Assembly: GCA_964019695.1 (NCBI GenBank)
Contig: OZ026515.1
Location: 136,591,049-136,655,048 of the forward strand
Reading direction: 5' to 3'
DNA length: 64,000 nt
Source of the DNA: Loripinus fragilis
Lineage: Eukaryota; Mollusca; Bivalvia; Lucinida; Lucinidae
The notes beneath the pieces were generated by a model, which made no database searches, was not told where the DNA came from, and saw nothing but the letters and a program-made list of their open reading frames with translations. Shown here piece after piece: positions 32,146 through 45,300 of the stretch (positions are counted from its first letter, which is position 1; the number at the start of each line of letters is the position of its first letter). Made by a program: the position numbers and the translations under genes.

Positions 32146-32340
32146 CAACTCAGTGAGCCATGAAATTTATCATGCGCATAAATGAAATATTAAAATGCCA
32201 ACAATTGGCATTTTAACAATTATTTTATTAGCATGATAAATACAAGAGTTTAAAAACAAGACAAGTCTTTATTTTTCAACATTTTAGCTTTTATAAACAG
32301 TTGGAATTTAATGCTCAGTTGCGGTGAGCATGAAATAAGT
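32146..32340. repeat. Palindromic repeat R3, copy 1
   Basis: GAAATTTATCATGCGCATAAATG, a central AAAATGCCAACAATTGGCATTTT hairpin and TTAGCATGATAAAT form arms. A second copy lies at 46005-46180 with the same order. Confidence 0.65.
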
Positions 32341-32584
32341 TATATAATCTATAATCTCAGGGCCACTTCCTCTCATGATTCTAACAAGTCTATTTCACAG
32401 TCTGATGAGTTGTGTTGAAATGGCAAACGTTATAAATAAACCATGATCAGAATGTTCTTTCAGGAGCCGTCTTGTTCTGAGTTTACACATTTGCCCAGGC
32501 CTATCTGTCTGAATATTTAGGGTATATACGGTACAAACCTTTTCCTTTCCTCCATTCTTTTTACCAGCTCATACAAAAGGAGTG

Positions 32585-32933
32585 CAGAGGCCCAGTAGTT
32601 GAGTGCTCTGCTTGAGATCGAAGGGTCAGTATTTTTGTTTGTTTGTGGTCCCAATCAACAACTATGGTCATGTCAAGACGGTTAGTTCACCTAACCCCAC
32701 CTTATTTCCTGGGTAAGCTTAGTTTTAAGCTGTCAACCAGTACTCAGTGCACATACTTTTACTTGTAAATGATAACAGCTCTTCTTGAATCAGCAGAATG
32801 ACTAGAAAAGGGTCAGTGGTTTGAGCTTCACTCAAGGCACTGTGTTGTGCCCTTAGATTAGACACTTTATCCTCTGTTTAGTACTGTTCAACCCCAGAAA
32901 AGTCACAACATGAATGAAAATTGTTGAATGGGA
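32585..32933 (+). mobile_element. SINE A, copy 4, interrupted by an inverted SINE B fragment
   Basis: The SINE A head (GAGGCCCAGTAGTTGAGTGC) ends at 32630 and its body resumes at 32808. Between them, 32631-32807 is the 3' part of SINE B in reverse orientation. AAGGGTCAGT is duplicated on both sides of that insert (32621-32630, 32808-32817). So SINE B moved after SINE A. Confidence 0.85.
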
Positions 32934-33138
32934 TGTTTGTTTTGTTTCATTTGATTCTTTACATCCCAGTCAACAATGTTTCAGTTATGTTGGGACGGGT
33001 CTTTATGGGAGGAACCAGTCCTAAGCGAGGATTAATGTGTCTTGCCCAAGGACACAATACAGTGACGCCTGTGAGGCTCAAACCCGCAACCTCTCGATAT
33101 CAAGTCAAGCTCTCTACCACTGAGCCTCGTGGTGTCAA
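32934..33138 (-). mobile_element. SINE A, copy 5 (reverse), tail-to-tail with copy 4
   Basis: Starts with the T-rich complement of the tail (TGTTTCATTTGATTC), runs through the body, and ends at the head (TCAAGCTCTCTACCACTGAGC). It lies tail-to-tail with the preceding SINE. Confidence 0.8.
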
Positions 33139-33769
33139 CAAGAGTTCTCAAAGCCTTGCCTGGTAACCTTGATATCAAAAGACACTCCCCTAGTAGTCTC
33201 TATAAATGGGCCAGAACACAAGAGATTTCAGTACTTTATATAGACAAATGCACATGCTAATGTATCCAGTGAAGCTAGAGGTCTACACTTTGGCCTTAGA
33301 ATTCATCTACATCCATACTTTGTGTATTAGAGTAGAGAAAGCTCTGGCGAGTCTGCGTTTATTGCCAGAGCTTTTTCCGTTTGATGAAGCGATACATGTA
33401 TGTTCCAAAATCTTGTGCACTGGCCTATATGCACTCAGTGGCAGTAGAAGGCTCGTAGTTTCTTCACACAGACAGTAAAGACTCTGGTCAGACTGGATAG
33501 ATGCCAAGGCTGATCAGTCTTAGCTGGGCACACAGGTAATTTAGTTGGTTTTGTCATGCACAAGTTCCTATTTGAGTAAACAAGGGTTTTCAAATGAAAA
33601 TAATTATCAAATACACACTTTTATCTGGAGGCCTGAAACAAGGTTGCAGTTTTCAAATGAAATCTCGAAGTCCCCAGTGCACTTATCAATGCAATTGTGA
33701 TAACTTGTTTTGCCTTTGAAATTAAATAATCACTATCTAGTCACATGTTTTTGATTTTGACTCATTCAG

Positions 33770-33897
33770 ATGCATTGACTCCCGCTATTTCTGAACAGCA
33801 AAATGATGAAAGCGCAGATAAGCTAGATCCACCCTTATTGCAAAACCATATATGGGTTGTGATGCCAGAAAACATGTCTTTGGAGATTCAGAAGAAA
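33770..33897 (+). CDS. Isolated candidate internal exon, unknown product
   Basis: Acceptor TTTGACTCATTCAG, donor GTAAGG, 128 nt: 2 nt of a split codon plus 42 open codons (ALTPAISEQQNDESADKLDP, then NHIWVVMPENMSLEIQKK). Composition and splice borders look exonic. I found no partner exons of matching phase nearby and recognise no family. It lies just past the 3' end of UBLCP1 on the opposite strand. Confidence 0.35.
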
Positions 33898-34439
33898 GTA
33901 AGGCTCATGCCAGCTACAATGACTAGTTTGAATATTGAAATTTTGCATGCTAAACTTAAACTACTATACTCTCCAGATAGCAAATAACAAAGGCACTGAT
34001 CAGACTGCAAAGATGTGCAGGCTGGTCTGTGCATTGTTTGCATGCAAAAAAGTCAGGTTTTCTTGCATTGAGGCCCTTATATCAACATCGAACAACTCTT
34101 GGTCTAAAAAAATAAACTCAATTGCCAACATTCTGGGTGCAATGACTTAAATTTATACTAATTGAATTATTTTCACTTTTCCCTAGCCTTTTGAATGAAA
34201 ATTAAACTGTATATACACAAAAAATGCGGATAGATATGACTGAAAACAGATGTTTCCTGTACCAGTGCACATAAAGAGCAGCTTGATATTCTGTCCCATT
34301 TGACACATTTCAGAAGGTAGTCAACTTCTCTTTTGTCAATTTTAAAGAGGAAATTAAAGTGTCACAATATTTAAAGTAAATACAGCACTATTTTTCTTCT
34401 AAATTTGTTTTGATTTTGCATCCTGCATAAACGTTATTT

Positions 34440-34613
34440 CACTCAGATCTTTGGAGATTGTCACAGTTTGTAGCACTTGTCAAGAAGTTTCTTCCTTGTC
34501 AATTTGGTCGCCAGCACTCAGCATTTCACTCAGATCTTTGGAGATTGTCAGAGTTTGTAGCACTTGTCAAGAAGTTTCTTCCTTGTCAATTTGGTCACCA
34601 GCACCCTCTGCTA
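34440..34613 (-). repeat. 87-bp direct duplication over UBLCP1 stop codon and 3' UTR
   Basis: Two near-identical 87-bp copies (34440-34526 and 34527-34613), differing at a few bases. The copy at 34527-34613 includes the last coding codons and the stop. The other copy lies beyond the stop and is presumably 3' UTR. Confidence 0.85.
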
Positions 34614-34654
34614 CTTCACTGTCTGATTCTTTATGTTTTCTTTTTGATCTGTAC
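34567..34654 (-). CDS. UBLCP1: UBLCP1 exon 9: C-terminal tail and stop
   Basis: The acceptor CCTATTTTGCAG is followed by G, which completes Lys. It then reads [20 protein letters not shown] to a TGA at 34569-34567. The phase fits exon 8 exactly, and the W-E-K-Y-x-S-K-K/R order matches the end of human UBLCP1 (WERYLSKK). The intron before it is about 7 kb. The tail is some 20 residues longer than in human, basic then acidic. The exon overlaps an 87-bp direct duplication that extends into the 3' UTR. Confidence 0.8.
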
Positions 34655-36302
34655 CTGCAAAATAGGAGTGCATAAATCTGACTCTTTATAAATTATAGTA
34701 AATTTTGAATACTCCTCTTTCTTGTCTCAAATAAATGTTGGTTGTGCTGTTTGTCTAGGCCTTTATGGCAGGCAGCTAGTGTTTGAAATTTTAGAACATT
34801 TACTGTACATGTTTTTCAAAATACAGTAAAACCCGTCTGAAGTGGCCACTTAAAATAGACAAAAAAACAATCTTAATGACAAATGATAGCTCAATGCAGG
34901 TCAAAAGTATTGCAGAATGCTCCAAGGGGAGCATTCTGCAATACTTTTGACCTGCACCCTTGGAGCATTCTGCAATACTTTTGACCTGCATTAAACGACA
35001 ATCGGTCTTGAAAGCCAATTTTTATCTTCTTTTTGAGTGTCCTCTTAAGGCAGGTTTTACTGTAGTAAATTTTGAATACCTCTCTTTCTGTTCTCAAATA
35101 AAATGTTGGTTATCAAGACTGGAAAATCTCAAAATGCTTGTCAGAATAGCTTACAGGGACGACTCTGATCAAACAGCACAGACCACAGTCAGACTGCTTC
35201 GGAAGAAGCAGTCTGATCATGGTCTGTGCTGTTTGTCTAGGCCTTTATGGCAGGCAACTAGTGTTTGAAATTTGAGAACATTTACTGTACACATTTTCAT
35301 ATATGTAGCTGCAAAATATAAGAACTTAAATCTGATTCTTTATGCATTCTTTTTTATCTGTTCCTGCAAAACACTAGAACACAGTCCTGATACTTTAACA
35401 CAAGGGTTGCACACATATAAGTTAAAGTAAGAAAGAGGGCAAAGATCAGGAATCGATACAATCAAGCTCCTCACCTGACCCAGGATACCAATGGGAAAGT
35501 GACATCACAGTTAGACATCACAAACGAGAGCCAAGAGATCAGCCCTTTCCCAGCAGGTGACCACAAGGCATCAACAGATGTGCATGAAAGCATAACAAAA
35601 AATGACAGAAATAACATAAATGATCCATAAAAGAAGCACCGCCTTGGAAAGGTTAGTAAAAATATTTTACTGGAGGGCTTAAACCAGTTTAACTGTGCAC
35701 CAACCTCACCCTTAGTTCAGATGTGGATCAAGACACATAGATGTTTGGTTTGAATGAAAGACCCCTAACTTATCAATGCATCATCTAGAACATATAAATC
35801 AACCTGTTGTACCAGTATATACTTGGAATCACTTTTCACACATATAATCAAGTAGCTCATTGCTCCCTGTCTTAAAGAAAAGCAAGGGGACATAATATTC
35901 CGCTTTCTGTGATCCATGGTGTGTAGTTCTTTGTCCCTTTGAGTCTTTGACAGTCGGTACTTTTGTGCTTAACTACTCCTACAGTTTTATAGTGAAAATA
36001 TTTGGTCAAGATATTGAGATTTCTCATTTTCTGGCAAAAAATTTGTTGAAATTGGCTTAATGGTAGAAAAATCTCATATCAAAATGTAGTTAAGCTAAAG
36101 AGTTTGCTAAAAATTTCTTACTGAAACTTCATAATTTCTCAGCAGTATTTGCTGAATGAGATGTTTCTCCCATGATATACTGAGTAAATATCTGTAATGA
36201 TCTCGGAAATTTTATTAAGGCCTAAATGAAATATATGTGTGGTTCCGGTTGCCGACCGTGCCTATTTAAAACCTGCGACCCTAAACATTAAAGTGGTGTT
36301 TC

Positions 36303-36343
<41 letters not shown>

Positions 36344-39300
36344 AAAAAAAAGAAAGACCGTTTTCCGTCGCTGGTGCCGCCATGTGCTTCGTTCAATCTA
36401 CATGCCAATAGGGCCCAAATAATCTATTAAAGGGTTAATTCAGAAAAAGAAGGGGCCCTCATATAAACAGGTGATAAAACAGTCAAAATTTACATGTTTT
36501 TTTTTCCGAATTCATCGGAACTCGATTGGTCACGAAAACTAATGACATTTGTAATTGGCCTTTAAAATACCAACAAAGATCGAACTAATGTGAAATATAA
36601 TCACTTTTGGATATATGCCAAGCTCCTTTATCTAGTTTTACCGATAAAAACATGAATATAAATTGTTAATATACGGAAAATAGATTGCAAAAAAGCCGAA
36701 AATCGTTACATATTTTCGTACCGCGTAAGATTCGTACCGCGCGATTTCGGCCCCAGTATCTATCTTTCTTCTTTACTGGCATCGATCAATGCAAGTAATT
36801 ACGCTTAGAAGTGCTATTTTTGAAGTTTGGAGAATAAACAACAAACTTTGACTGTGTTTGGAAGAAATGAGAGAGCCTTTAACTCCTCTGTTGTCTGTGT
36901 AGTGACTGCATTGGAGAAATAATATTTCAAAGTGGGAATATTAAAGAGAAAAACCTATTCTTCAGGACTTTCCTATATTTCTTGGGGCGTATTTCTGGTA
37001 TCCAATGTGATAACCTGGTAACTTTCGAACTGTGGGCAGGTTCAAGTACTTGTCTTTATATTTTCAATAGACACAGCACCACAATGAACCATATGGAAGA
37101 GAAGGAAAGAAGACCAATCCCTACACTACAGACCTCAAGAGATGGCCACTCAAACTCAATGAGCATTTCGCTAAACACTACTTGCATTTCGCCATCTGCA
37201 GGTCCAACTTTACGGGCAGCTGTCCTCAGAACGTTCTCAATTCAATCTAAGTTTTAGAGTGAGGGTTTCAAATCAGTGCTGCATACTCAAGATTATAGGA
37301 CGAACCAAAGTTAAACAAATGCAGAATCCAGGGCGAAATCCATCCTTGTGGCTTCAGCTGCTATACATCCAAAGGTGGTGGTTCTGTGGTTGTTGATTCA
37401 TTGTGTATTATTGCTCCCGATGTTTGTGAGTTTTTTTTGTGTTTGGTCCTTGCTTATGTAATGCAGTACTTAATGTCCTTTCTAGTTTTTCACTGACGAA
37501 GAGAGCGATGGTTGCTTTACATTAATTGTGTTCTTATTGTCTTGTAGCCGTACATGAAAGTATGTTATGTGTCTTTCCTCACAGTGCTGTGGGTTGGTCT
37601 ATGGTCTGTGATTGTGGCATTTCCTAAGTTTCCTGGCCTAATTCTCACTTGCTTTTTCGTGTTGTCAGTGATGTTATACCAAGGTATTTTATTGACTGAA
37701 CATTTTCAAAGGTTTGGTTGTGTAATGAATAATCAAAATGAAATTGGTTGTGATGCTTATGTCCAAAGTCACTCTCATAGAGTGACATCTGGCTTCATTA
37801 AATTTCATTTGCCAATCAGCTTCCCACTGTCCTAAGCCAGGGAGTTCTTCTTGCAGGGTAAGACAGTCATGAAGTGAATATACAGGACCCAGTTATCTGC
37901 GAACAGAAGACCGGTAGACATCAAACTTGTGACAATTGCCTTTCAAATGGGCCAATCACGTGTTCTAGATTGAAAATAGTGAGCATGAAAAGGAAATACC
38001 ACAATAGCAAACTTCAAACAAACCCGTGGCACTGTGAGGAAGAGTCACACAACAATCATGAGACACTGGGAAGACAAACAAAGCAAAGGAAATCAGCTCT
38101 GAACACTGCATCATGTGATGAGAAACACAGCACTACTGCATATAGAGGCATGATCATGTTTCATAATATAAAAAAGTCAATTTATTCTATCCATAATCCT
38201 GGTAGACATACGTACAAGGCATATTTTTTTCCTTTTTCTAAGGTGGACTCAAATGACTGGTTTCAGAAATGCACAGTTAAACAAGCAAAACAAGAATTTC
38301 TCACATTAAAATATTAATTTATCTATAATATATCAAAATATGTTTATTGACTCCCTTGTACTACATGTATATTCTGTATCATATTTTAGGCCGTCATGCG
38401 ATTTTAATGTTATGTCTTAATTTAATGTTAGGGCCTACCTACCTACCCTATTTTTTTTTGGCAGCCAACAGGAACCACACATATATTTCATTTAGGCCTA
38501 AACACATTTATCATCTGACATCATGTAATAAATATATGACTACTTATTACATATCACTAGGGCTTCCACGTTTACACATGTGAACGGAAGCGTTTCGTGT
38601 TTATGCAATAAACGTTTACAAAACTGGCCTACCGTTTAAACGAACTTTAGCATGTGACGAGCTTCATAGTTTATTAATAGCATCTTCTAATGAAAAATAG
38701 ATTTTGTATTTTTTTTATCAGATTCGGATGTATTTGATTAAGTTTCTAACAATAATTAATTGACAAAATTAGAACCACGACGGACATGCTCAGCGGACAC
38801 AGTGACCGATGTGATGAAAGTGTCCTGAATTTTATCTCACTGTGCTAGAAGAGTAATACTCATGCATTTTCATCAGATATGTAAATGCACATCTTAATAT
38901 TCGGTGGACACGCATGTAAAAGCACATGACTTCAAACAGTGTTGTTGTTTTTCACTTCCCGTCGGTGTGTGTACTGATGTCAATTTCATTTTGGCCTACG
39001 TGACGATTGGCAGTTACTTCTCGCGCATGGCAACCAATTACACGTTTGCAATTGTTTACATTTAGGAAGACACACTAAAGAAATGTTGGTTATCGATGAG
39101 AGTGCGCATGTTGCAGTCAGGGTTGCAATTTAATACTTGAAATGAGTTCTATCACAACACCTAACCAAACAATTTTGAATGTTTTCACAAGGTACAGTTT
39201 TCAAAGAGCTTTTTAAAGAAAAATATGGCGATTTTACTGATCTTCGACAATGAAAAAAATTCAGTATGGTATATTGCGTGTAAACGGAATCGTTTCGATT

Positions 39301-42300
39301 TCTGAAATTCGTGTAAACGTTTACAAAATTTTGTAAACGTGGAAGCCCTACATATCACTATCTTGGGAACCACTCATATAAGATCCTTTATTTCTAATAT
39401 GATGTCCCTGTTTTTCAGTGGATAATCTCATGTAATAAAAAAAACTAAAGCAGTGTTTTCAGAGGAAAACTATATCTCCCCATCTGTTTGTTTTGTTTGA
39501 TTTGATTCTTTGTGTCCCAGTCAACAATTTTTCAGTTATGTCACTACGGGTCTTCCTTGGCTGAACCAGTACTTAGCAGAGGATAAATTGTCTTGCTCAA
39601 GGACACAATGCAGTGCCTCCGATGAGGCTCGAACCCGCAATCCTGAGTCAACTCCCCATCTGTAAATTGAGCCGGCAAGCATGCTCACCCAAATTCTAAT
39701 CAGCATTATTGTCACAATAATACAATATATAAAGAATGGCTGAAATCCAACATTTATTTCAAGAGATAGCATGCGGAAACACAGTTATGGCCAAAATTTG
39801 AAATTACAAAGTGCTGAAAATAAAGTCAAGGTCACCAAAATCTAATTAACTCTTTTTCCCCTCCAAACAATATATCTAAGCAAGTTTGGTGAAAATCCAC
39901 CAAAAGGTTCATAAGATAGAGCTTTTTACAGTCTTTAAAGGACTGTGACCTTGAAATTTAGGTCAAGGCCACAAAAATATTATCAACCCATCATTTTGCC
40001 ACAATGCTACAATACATAAAGTTAAGCTGGAATTCATAGTTCCATTCAAGAGATAAGATACAAAACCCTATTTTGGTCAAAATTTGACATTTCAAAGTGC
40101 TGGTGTGACCTTGAAAATAAGTTTAAGGTCACTAAAATCTAATAAACTATTTTTACTCTCCCAACAATTTATGCAAGCTTGGTTAAAATCCACCTACAGT
40201 TCAGAAGATAATGTGCCAAAAAGGCTGATTTTTAAAGTCTTTATACAATGGTGAAGATAAGAAAATTAGGTCAAGGTCACCAAACACTAATCAATTCTTT
40301 ATTGTGCCACAATAAAACAAATGATAACGTTTGGTTCGAAATATGACATTTCAAAACGGTGGTGTGTCCTTAGAAATAAGGCCAACTTCACTATAATCTA
40401 ATCAAGCCTTTACCCCCTCCTAACAATGTATCTATGCAAGTTTGGTTGGTTCAGAAGATGGTGCAGAAATGTCTGATTTTTAGTCTTAATAGTATGCTGA
40501 CCTTGATTGTATCGATTCCTGATCTTTGCACCCTTACTTACTTATAAATAAGGTCAAGGTCATCAAAATCTAAGCAACTCTTTCCGCCCTCCCAACAATG
40601 TATCTATGCAAGTTTGTAAAAATCTATCCACTTGTTCAGAAGATAACACACAGAAAAGAAGCTACACAGATGTGGGCGCCCTTGCTGATGGCGATGCTGT
40701 CAGATGGGATCTGCATCAAAACCAATATGTCCCACCCCCATTCAGTTGGGGGGATATTATTTGACAACACATTTAATAACACTTTTCCCGTGAACTTGTA
40801 AAGCCCCAGTTACACACTCACAATTTTGGGCCATGGCAGAGCTATGATTTACCCCGATTTGTCAAATCAGGATACATCGGCATGATTCTTTGTAGCACCA
40901 TTGCCCGTCGTGATGCATGGGTGTGAGTTCCGTAATGATTCTTGAAGAATCGTGGTGATTTGGGAACCTCGAGGACAACGCTTCGATGAGGTTTGGCCAT
41001 TTAAACTTGTCGGGGTGAATTATGCTGGGTTGTGGGTGTGGCCTAGGTCATAGCTCTACCGTTGCGGGATCGGGATCATTCCTAGTGGCACCGTGGTAGT
41101 ATTCGTCGTCATTCTTGGGAGTTCGGGGTTAATTGGGGTATCATCTGTCATCAGGATTCACCCCCTACTCATCCAGATTCATCTTGATTCACCACGAATA
41201 CAGTACAACTGTCCTACAGTTATGTTGCTGCCGTAGTAGCACCATCATGAACCGTAGAGGATTCGTAGAGATACTGTAGGAACGTTGTGAGACGTAGAGA
41301 TTTCTGAATTTTCAGTTTTTTACCATCCCGATTTTACAATATAGGTCACATCAGGATAAATCGTGATAAATCAAAGCCAGAATTGATAATGTGTAAGTGG
41401 GGCTTAAGGCCATGTTATGTTGGTTTTTTTTTAATATATTGTCTGCTTTAAAGTCTAAAATCGTGATAAACCTAATCTAACACCAGTGCTCATTTCATAT
41501 AAAATTAATAATGCAACTCACTAAAGCTTAATTCATTATTTCATATTAAATGTACACTTGTTTAAGATTTACAGGCCTTATCACATAATCTGTGATTTTC
41601 TACAAATCTGTAAAGAAAATAATCTTCATTACTTACTTTTCCCATTTTTTATGATTAAGTGAGGTAAAATCTTCAACTGTGGCTATATCTTTTAAATACT
41701 TGGCTAAGTGTAATAATTCTCTATCTTTGTCTCTGTTGAAATGTGCTTGTCGAAATGGCCGAATCTGAAAGAAATTTAAGGAAAACTTTTGCTTAATTAG
41801 TTTTACCATTATGAACATGGACTATAGTAGGAAAATGTTCTTTTTTCCAACAAAACAAAAATGGTAAACTTGTCATATTTCAGCACATAAATGTTGGTTG
41901 TCGTACTATTGTAGATTCACATAGGTTTAAATAAGCAAAAGTTTTCGGCGTAAAATTGTAAATATTTTCTTACCCATATTTTTAGCATGTGTTTGGGTGC
42001 ACAAAAGAACCGTCTCACTGAGACGGCTCTTTTGAGTACCCACAACATGTTTTAGTTAAGAAATAAGAAAATTATTTTTCTGTTTTGCACTCAGACTAAA
42101 GCCCTGATTTACCAATCAAATATGGTAAGATTTTCTTTTATCACCAAAAGAAATGTTGCAGTGCTCATTGGACATGTCTTGAAAATTTTCCAATGAATAT
42201 CCACTCTTGTATTGCAGAAACAAGAAAGAGCAATCGTGCTACTACCCCTCTTAGTTCTACTACACTCTTTCCAAATTTTTATCATGTTACCATGCAGTAT

Positions 42301-45300
42301 ACCAGTTGTAAGCATGCATTTACAATCAGAGTGAAAAACAGTGTGGATCCTGATCAGATGGCTTTGTCAGAAGCCAGCTTATTTGGATCTACAGTGTTTG
42401 AAAAAGGATAAGTCCAGGTTCAGCAGGACAAAGGTTAAAAGCAAGGACTCATCTGACTGTTCTAATACAGTTAAACCTGTGTAAAACAGCCACTCAAAAT
42501 AGACAAAACAAAGATCTTCATGACAAAATGGTAGCTTAATGAAGGTCAAAAGTATTGCAGAATGCTCCGCTCCACTTGGAGCATTCTGCAATACATTTGA
42601 CCTGCATTAAAGAGACTAGGTCTGTAACTATGAACATTTTTCAAAAAAAATCATTTCTTTTAAAATCATTTGTAAAAATAGAATTAAGTTATGTTTTCAC
42701 AATAAACATGTTCAGTACAGCTGAAAACTGCAAAGAAAAAAGAATTATCTGACAAAAACAGGTGTTTTTCTCTTGTTTGTAATTATTTACTTCCCTGGAA
42801 TAATTCCAGACAGTTGATTTTTAACATAAATGCTGTTGTCTTAATAGTGATAATTTGTTAAGATTTACGAAAATGGTAAAATGTTAACCTGAATTTGAGT
42901 ATTTTTTACTGTATTCTTGAAAAATAGAAACTTTATTTCTAAAATTAGAAGATCAAAAGTTACAGATTATGCAGCTTTAAGCAATAATTGGTCTTGAAAC
43001 CAATTTGTGGTCCTTTTGAGAGTGGCCGTTTTACACAGGCTTTACTGTATAAGTTTTGTCTGACCAAGATCAAGATGATTGAAATCATTCAGCAGGATCT
43101 GTTATCCTAGCTCTCACCAGAGAAGTAAACTTCAAAGTCATCTGTTTGTTTTACATGTATTTACAGCTATCCAGTGGAATTACTCTGGTAATCCAATATT
43201 TGAGTCGTTGCATGAGATTTCCAACAATGTGGTATGTGCGACCAGCAAAGCCTCAGATCAGAGCCTTTGCTAGTCGCTTGAATATTCTAGAAGTGTTACG
43301 CTCCTGAGGGAACGCCATTTGGAGTTTCTAAGCTTAATAGGAGGCTGCACAGGCTCGTCAGAGTCTACACATGTCAAACTGCTACATTGTTGGAAATCAA
43401 GTCACAGCTCATTTTATATTTTGTGCAAGAGCAGCAAAGGCAACACAGCAGTACAGGCTTGCCTGTGCACTCACAGGTTGTCTTGTTTGTTTGTTTTGAT
43501 TCTCTACATCCCAGTCAACAATTTTTCAGTTATGTCGCGACAGGTCTTCCTGGGTTGAACTAGTACTAAACACGGATAAATGTGTCTTGCTCAAGGACAC
43601 AACACAGTGATGCTGGTGAGACTCGAACCCGCAGTCCCTCTGTCTCAAGTCAAGCACTCTACCATTGAGCCACTGTGCTCCCTCCAGGTTGTCTATATAA
43701 GTAGTGCTGTTTACATGAATTTTCTAAATAACAGTACAGTAAAACCTGTCTTAAGCGCCACTCAAAAAGAAGACAAAAATTGGATTTCAAGGCTGATTAT
43801 CGCTTAATGCAGGTCAAAAGTATTGCAGAATGCTCCAAGAGAGCATTCTGCAATACTTTTGACCTTCATTTAGCTACCACTTGTCTTTAAGACTTTTGTT
43901 TTGTCTATTTTTGAGTGACCGCTTAAGACCGGTTTTACTGTACTAATCACATAAAGTGAGAAAACCTACCCTGAGACCAGTCTGAGGATTCATAATAAAA
44001 TTTCTTCTTATATCATCAAACATAATAGTATTATGTGGTCCCCATCGAGGATATCTTCCCCAAATCACTCCTAGTGGCTTTACCTTAAAAAAATAAACTT
44101 TATAGAGAACCACTCATAATCTTCACCCTCATGTCACTGAGTAAATCAATAGTTTTTGCATGTGTTCTTTACTTCCTGAATTTTGTACTGCAGTATATAT
44201 TATTTATTACCCTCTCCAGACTACTTTCATCTTGGAAACAGACAATGTGAACCTTGATTAGACTGCTACCTTAGGACCATATTCTTGTGTCACAAAATGA
44301 TATGTATCATGATACATGCATTAAATAGAGGATCTTACACAACTGATCACTTCATATGAAATGATCAAGAGTGTAAGATTCTGTTTATAATATGACCTTC
44401 AAAGTTTGTTTATTCCACAAAATTTTGCAATGTTGTAACGAATGTCGTCATGACGTTACTTGTTCCTGCCAAAAGTGTTATGTAATGTGTGGTCATAACA
44501 TTATTTATGACATGACGTTATCCACTGAATCACAGTAAGGTCAATTGATAAATTCTGATACACAACTCAAAACTTCTAAGTTTAGTGGAAAGTTTCTATT
44601 AAAATTAGATATGTTTTCGTTGGTTTCTTTGTTTCATAACAGATTTTGAGTACTGAAACTTTTCAGCCTTTGTTGCTAGATACTATAACTTTGAAGTTCA
44701 TCTAACAAAGAACCAATATGCCTATTCTTACTAAGGGCTATTCCAGCAAAATCTTTTATCAGCACTTTTATTTTCACATAGTCTGTGGTCATAGACCATC
44801 ACACTGCATTTGAGGAAGAGTGAATAGAACAAACACATCCGAGAACAAAGAGCATTAACACACCAAGCAAAGCAATCAGTCACTCAGGGAGGTGATTGCC
44901 AAATTAGAAAGAATCAATTCACAAAACAAGGACCAACAAAATCCCCCTCACACAAGTCTGACCTGTTGGTACAGAGATAAGGTTTCAGGCAGATAAACTG
45001 ATGCATATATGATGCTTTAACTACAGTCTTCTGCTTTCAGCAATGGATGGACATTCAGATCACAAGCTTTATTCTGATGGCAACTGCAAGGCCCTGTAAT
45101 AGTTAATTACCTCTATAACGCCATACTTTGGTGTGTGAATACTAATCATTGCTGAACTGTCCAACATAAAACAAAGTTTATATTGTGTATGTGTTGACAC
45201 TCCTAATTCTTTCATCTTTACTTCAATCCATTTCATTCCAGTGGCAGCTGAAATAGAGAAAGAATATACTGTGATATGGGCCTTGTCACGAGAATAACTG

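Noticed and set aside
37874..38317. 147-codon open frame on the + strand
   Set aside because: It starts within LINE-derived sequence. I see no recognisable domain, no promoter or splice context, and a composition like its AT-rich surroundings.
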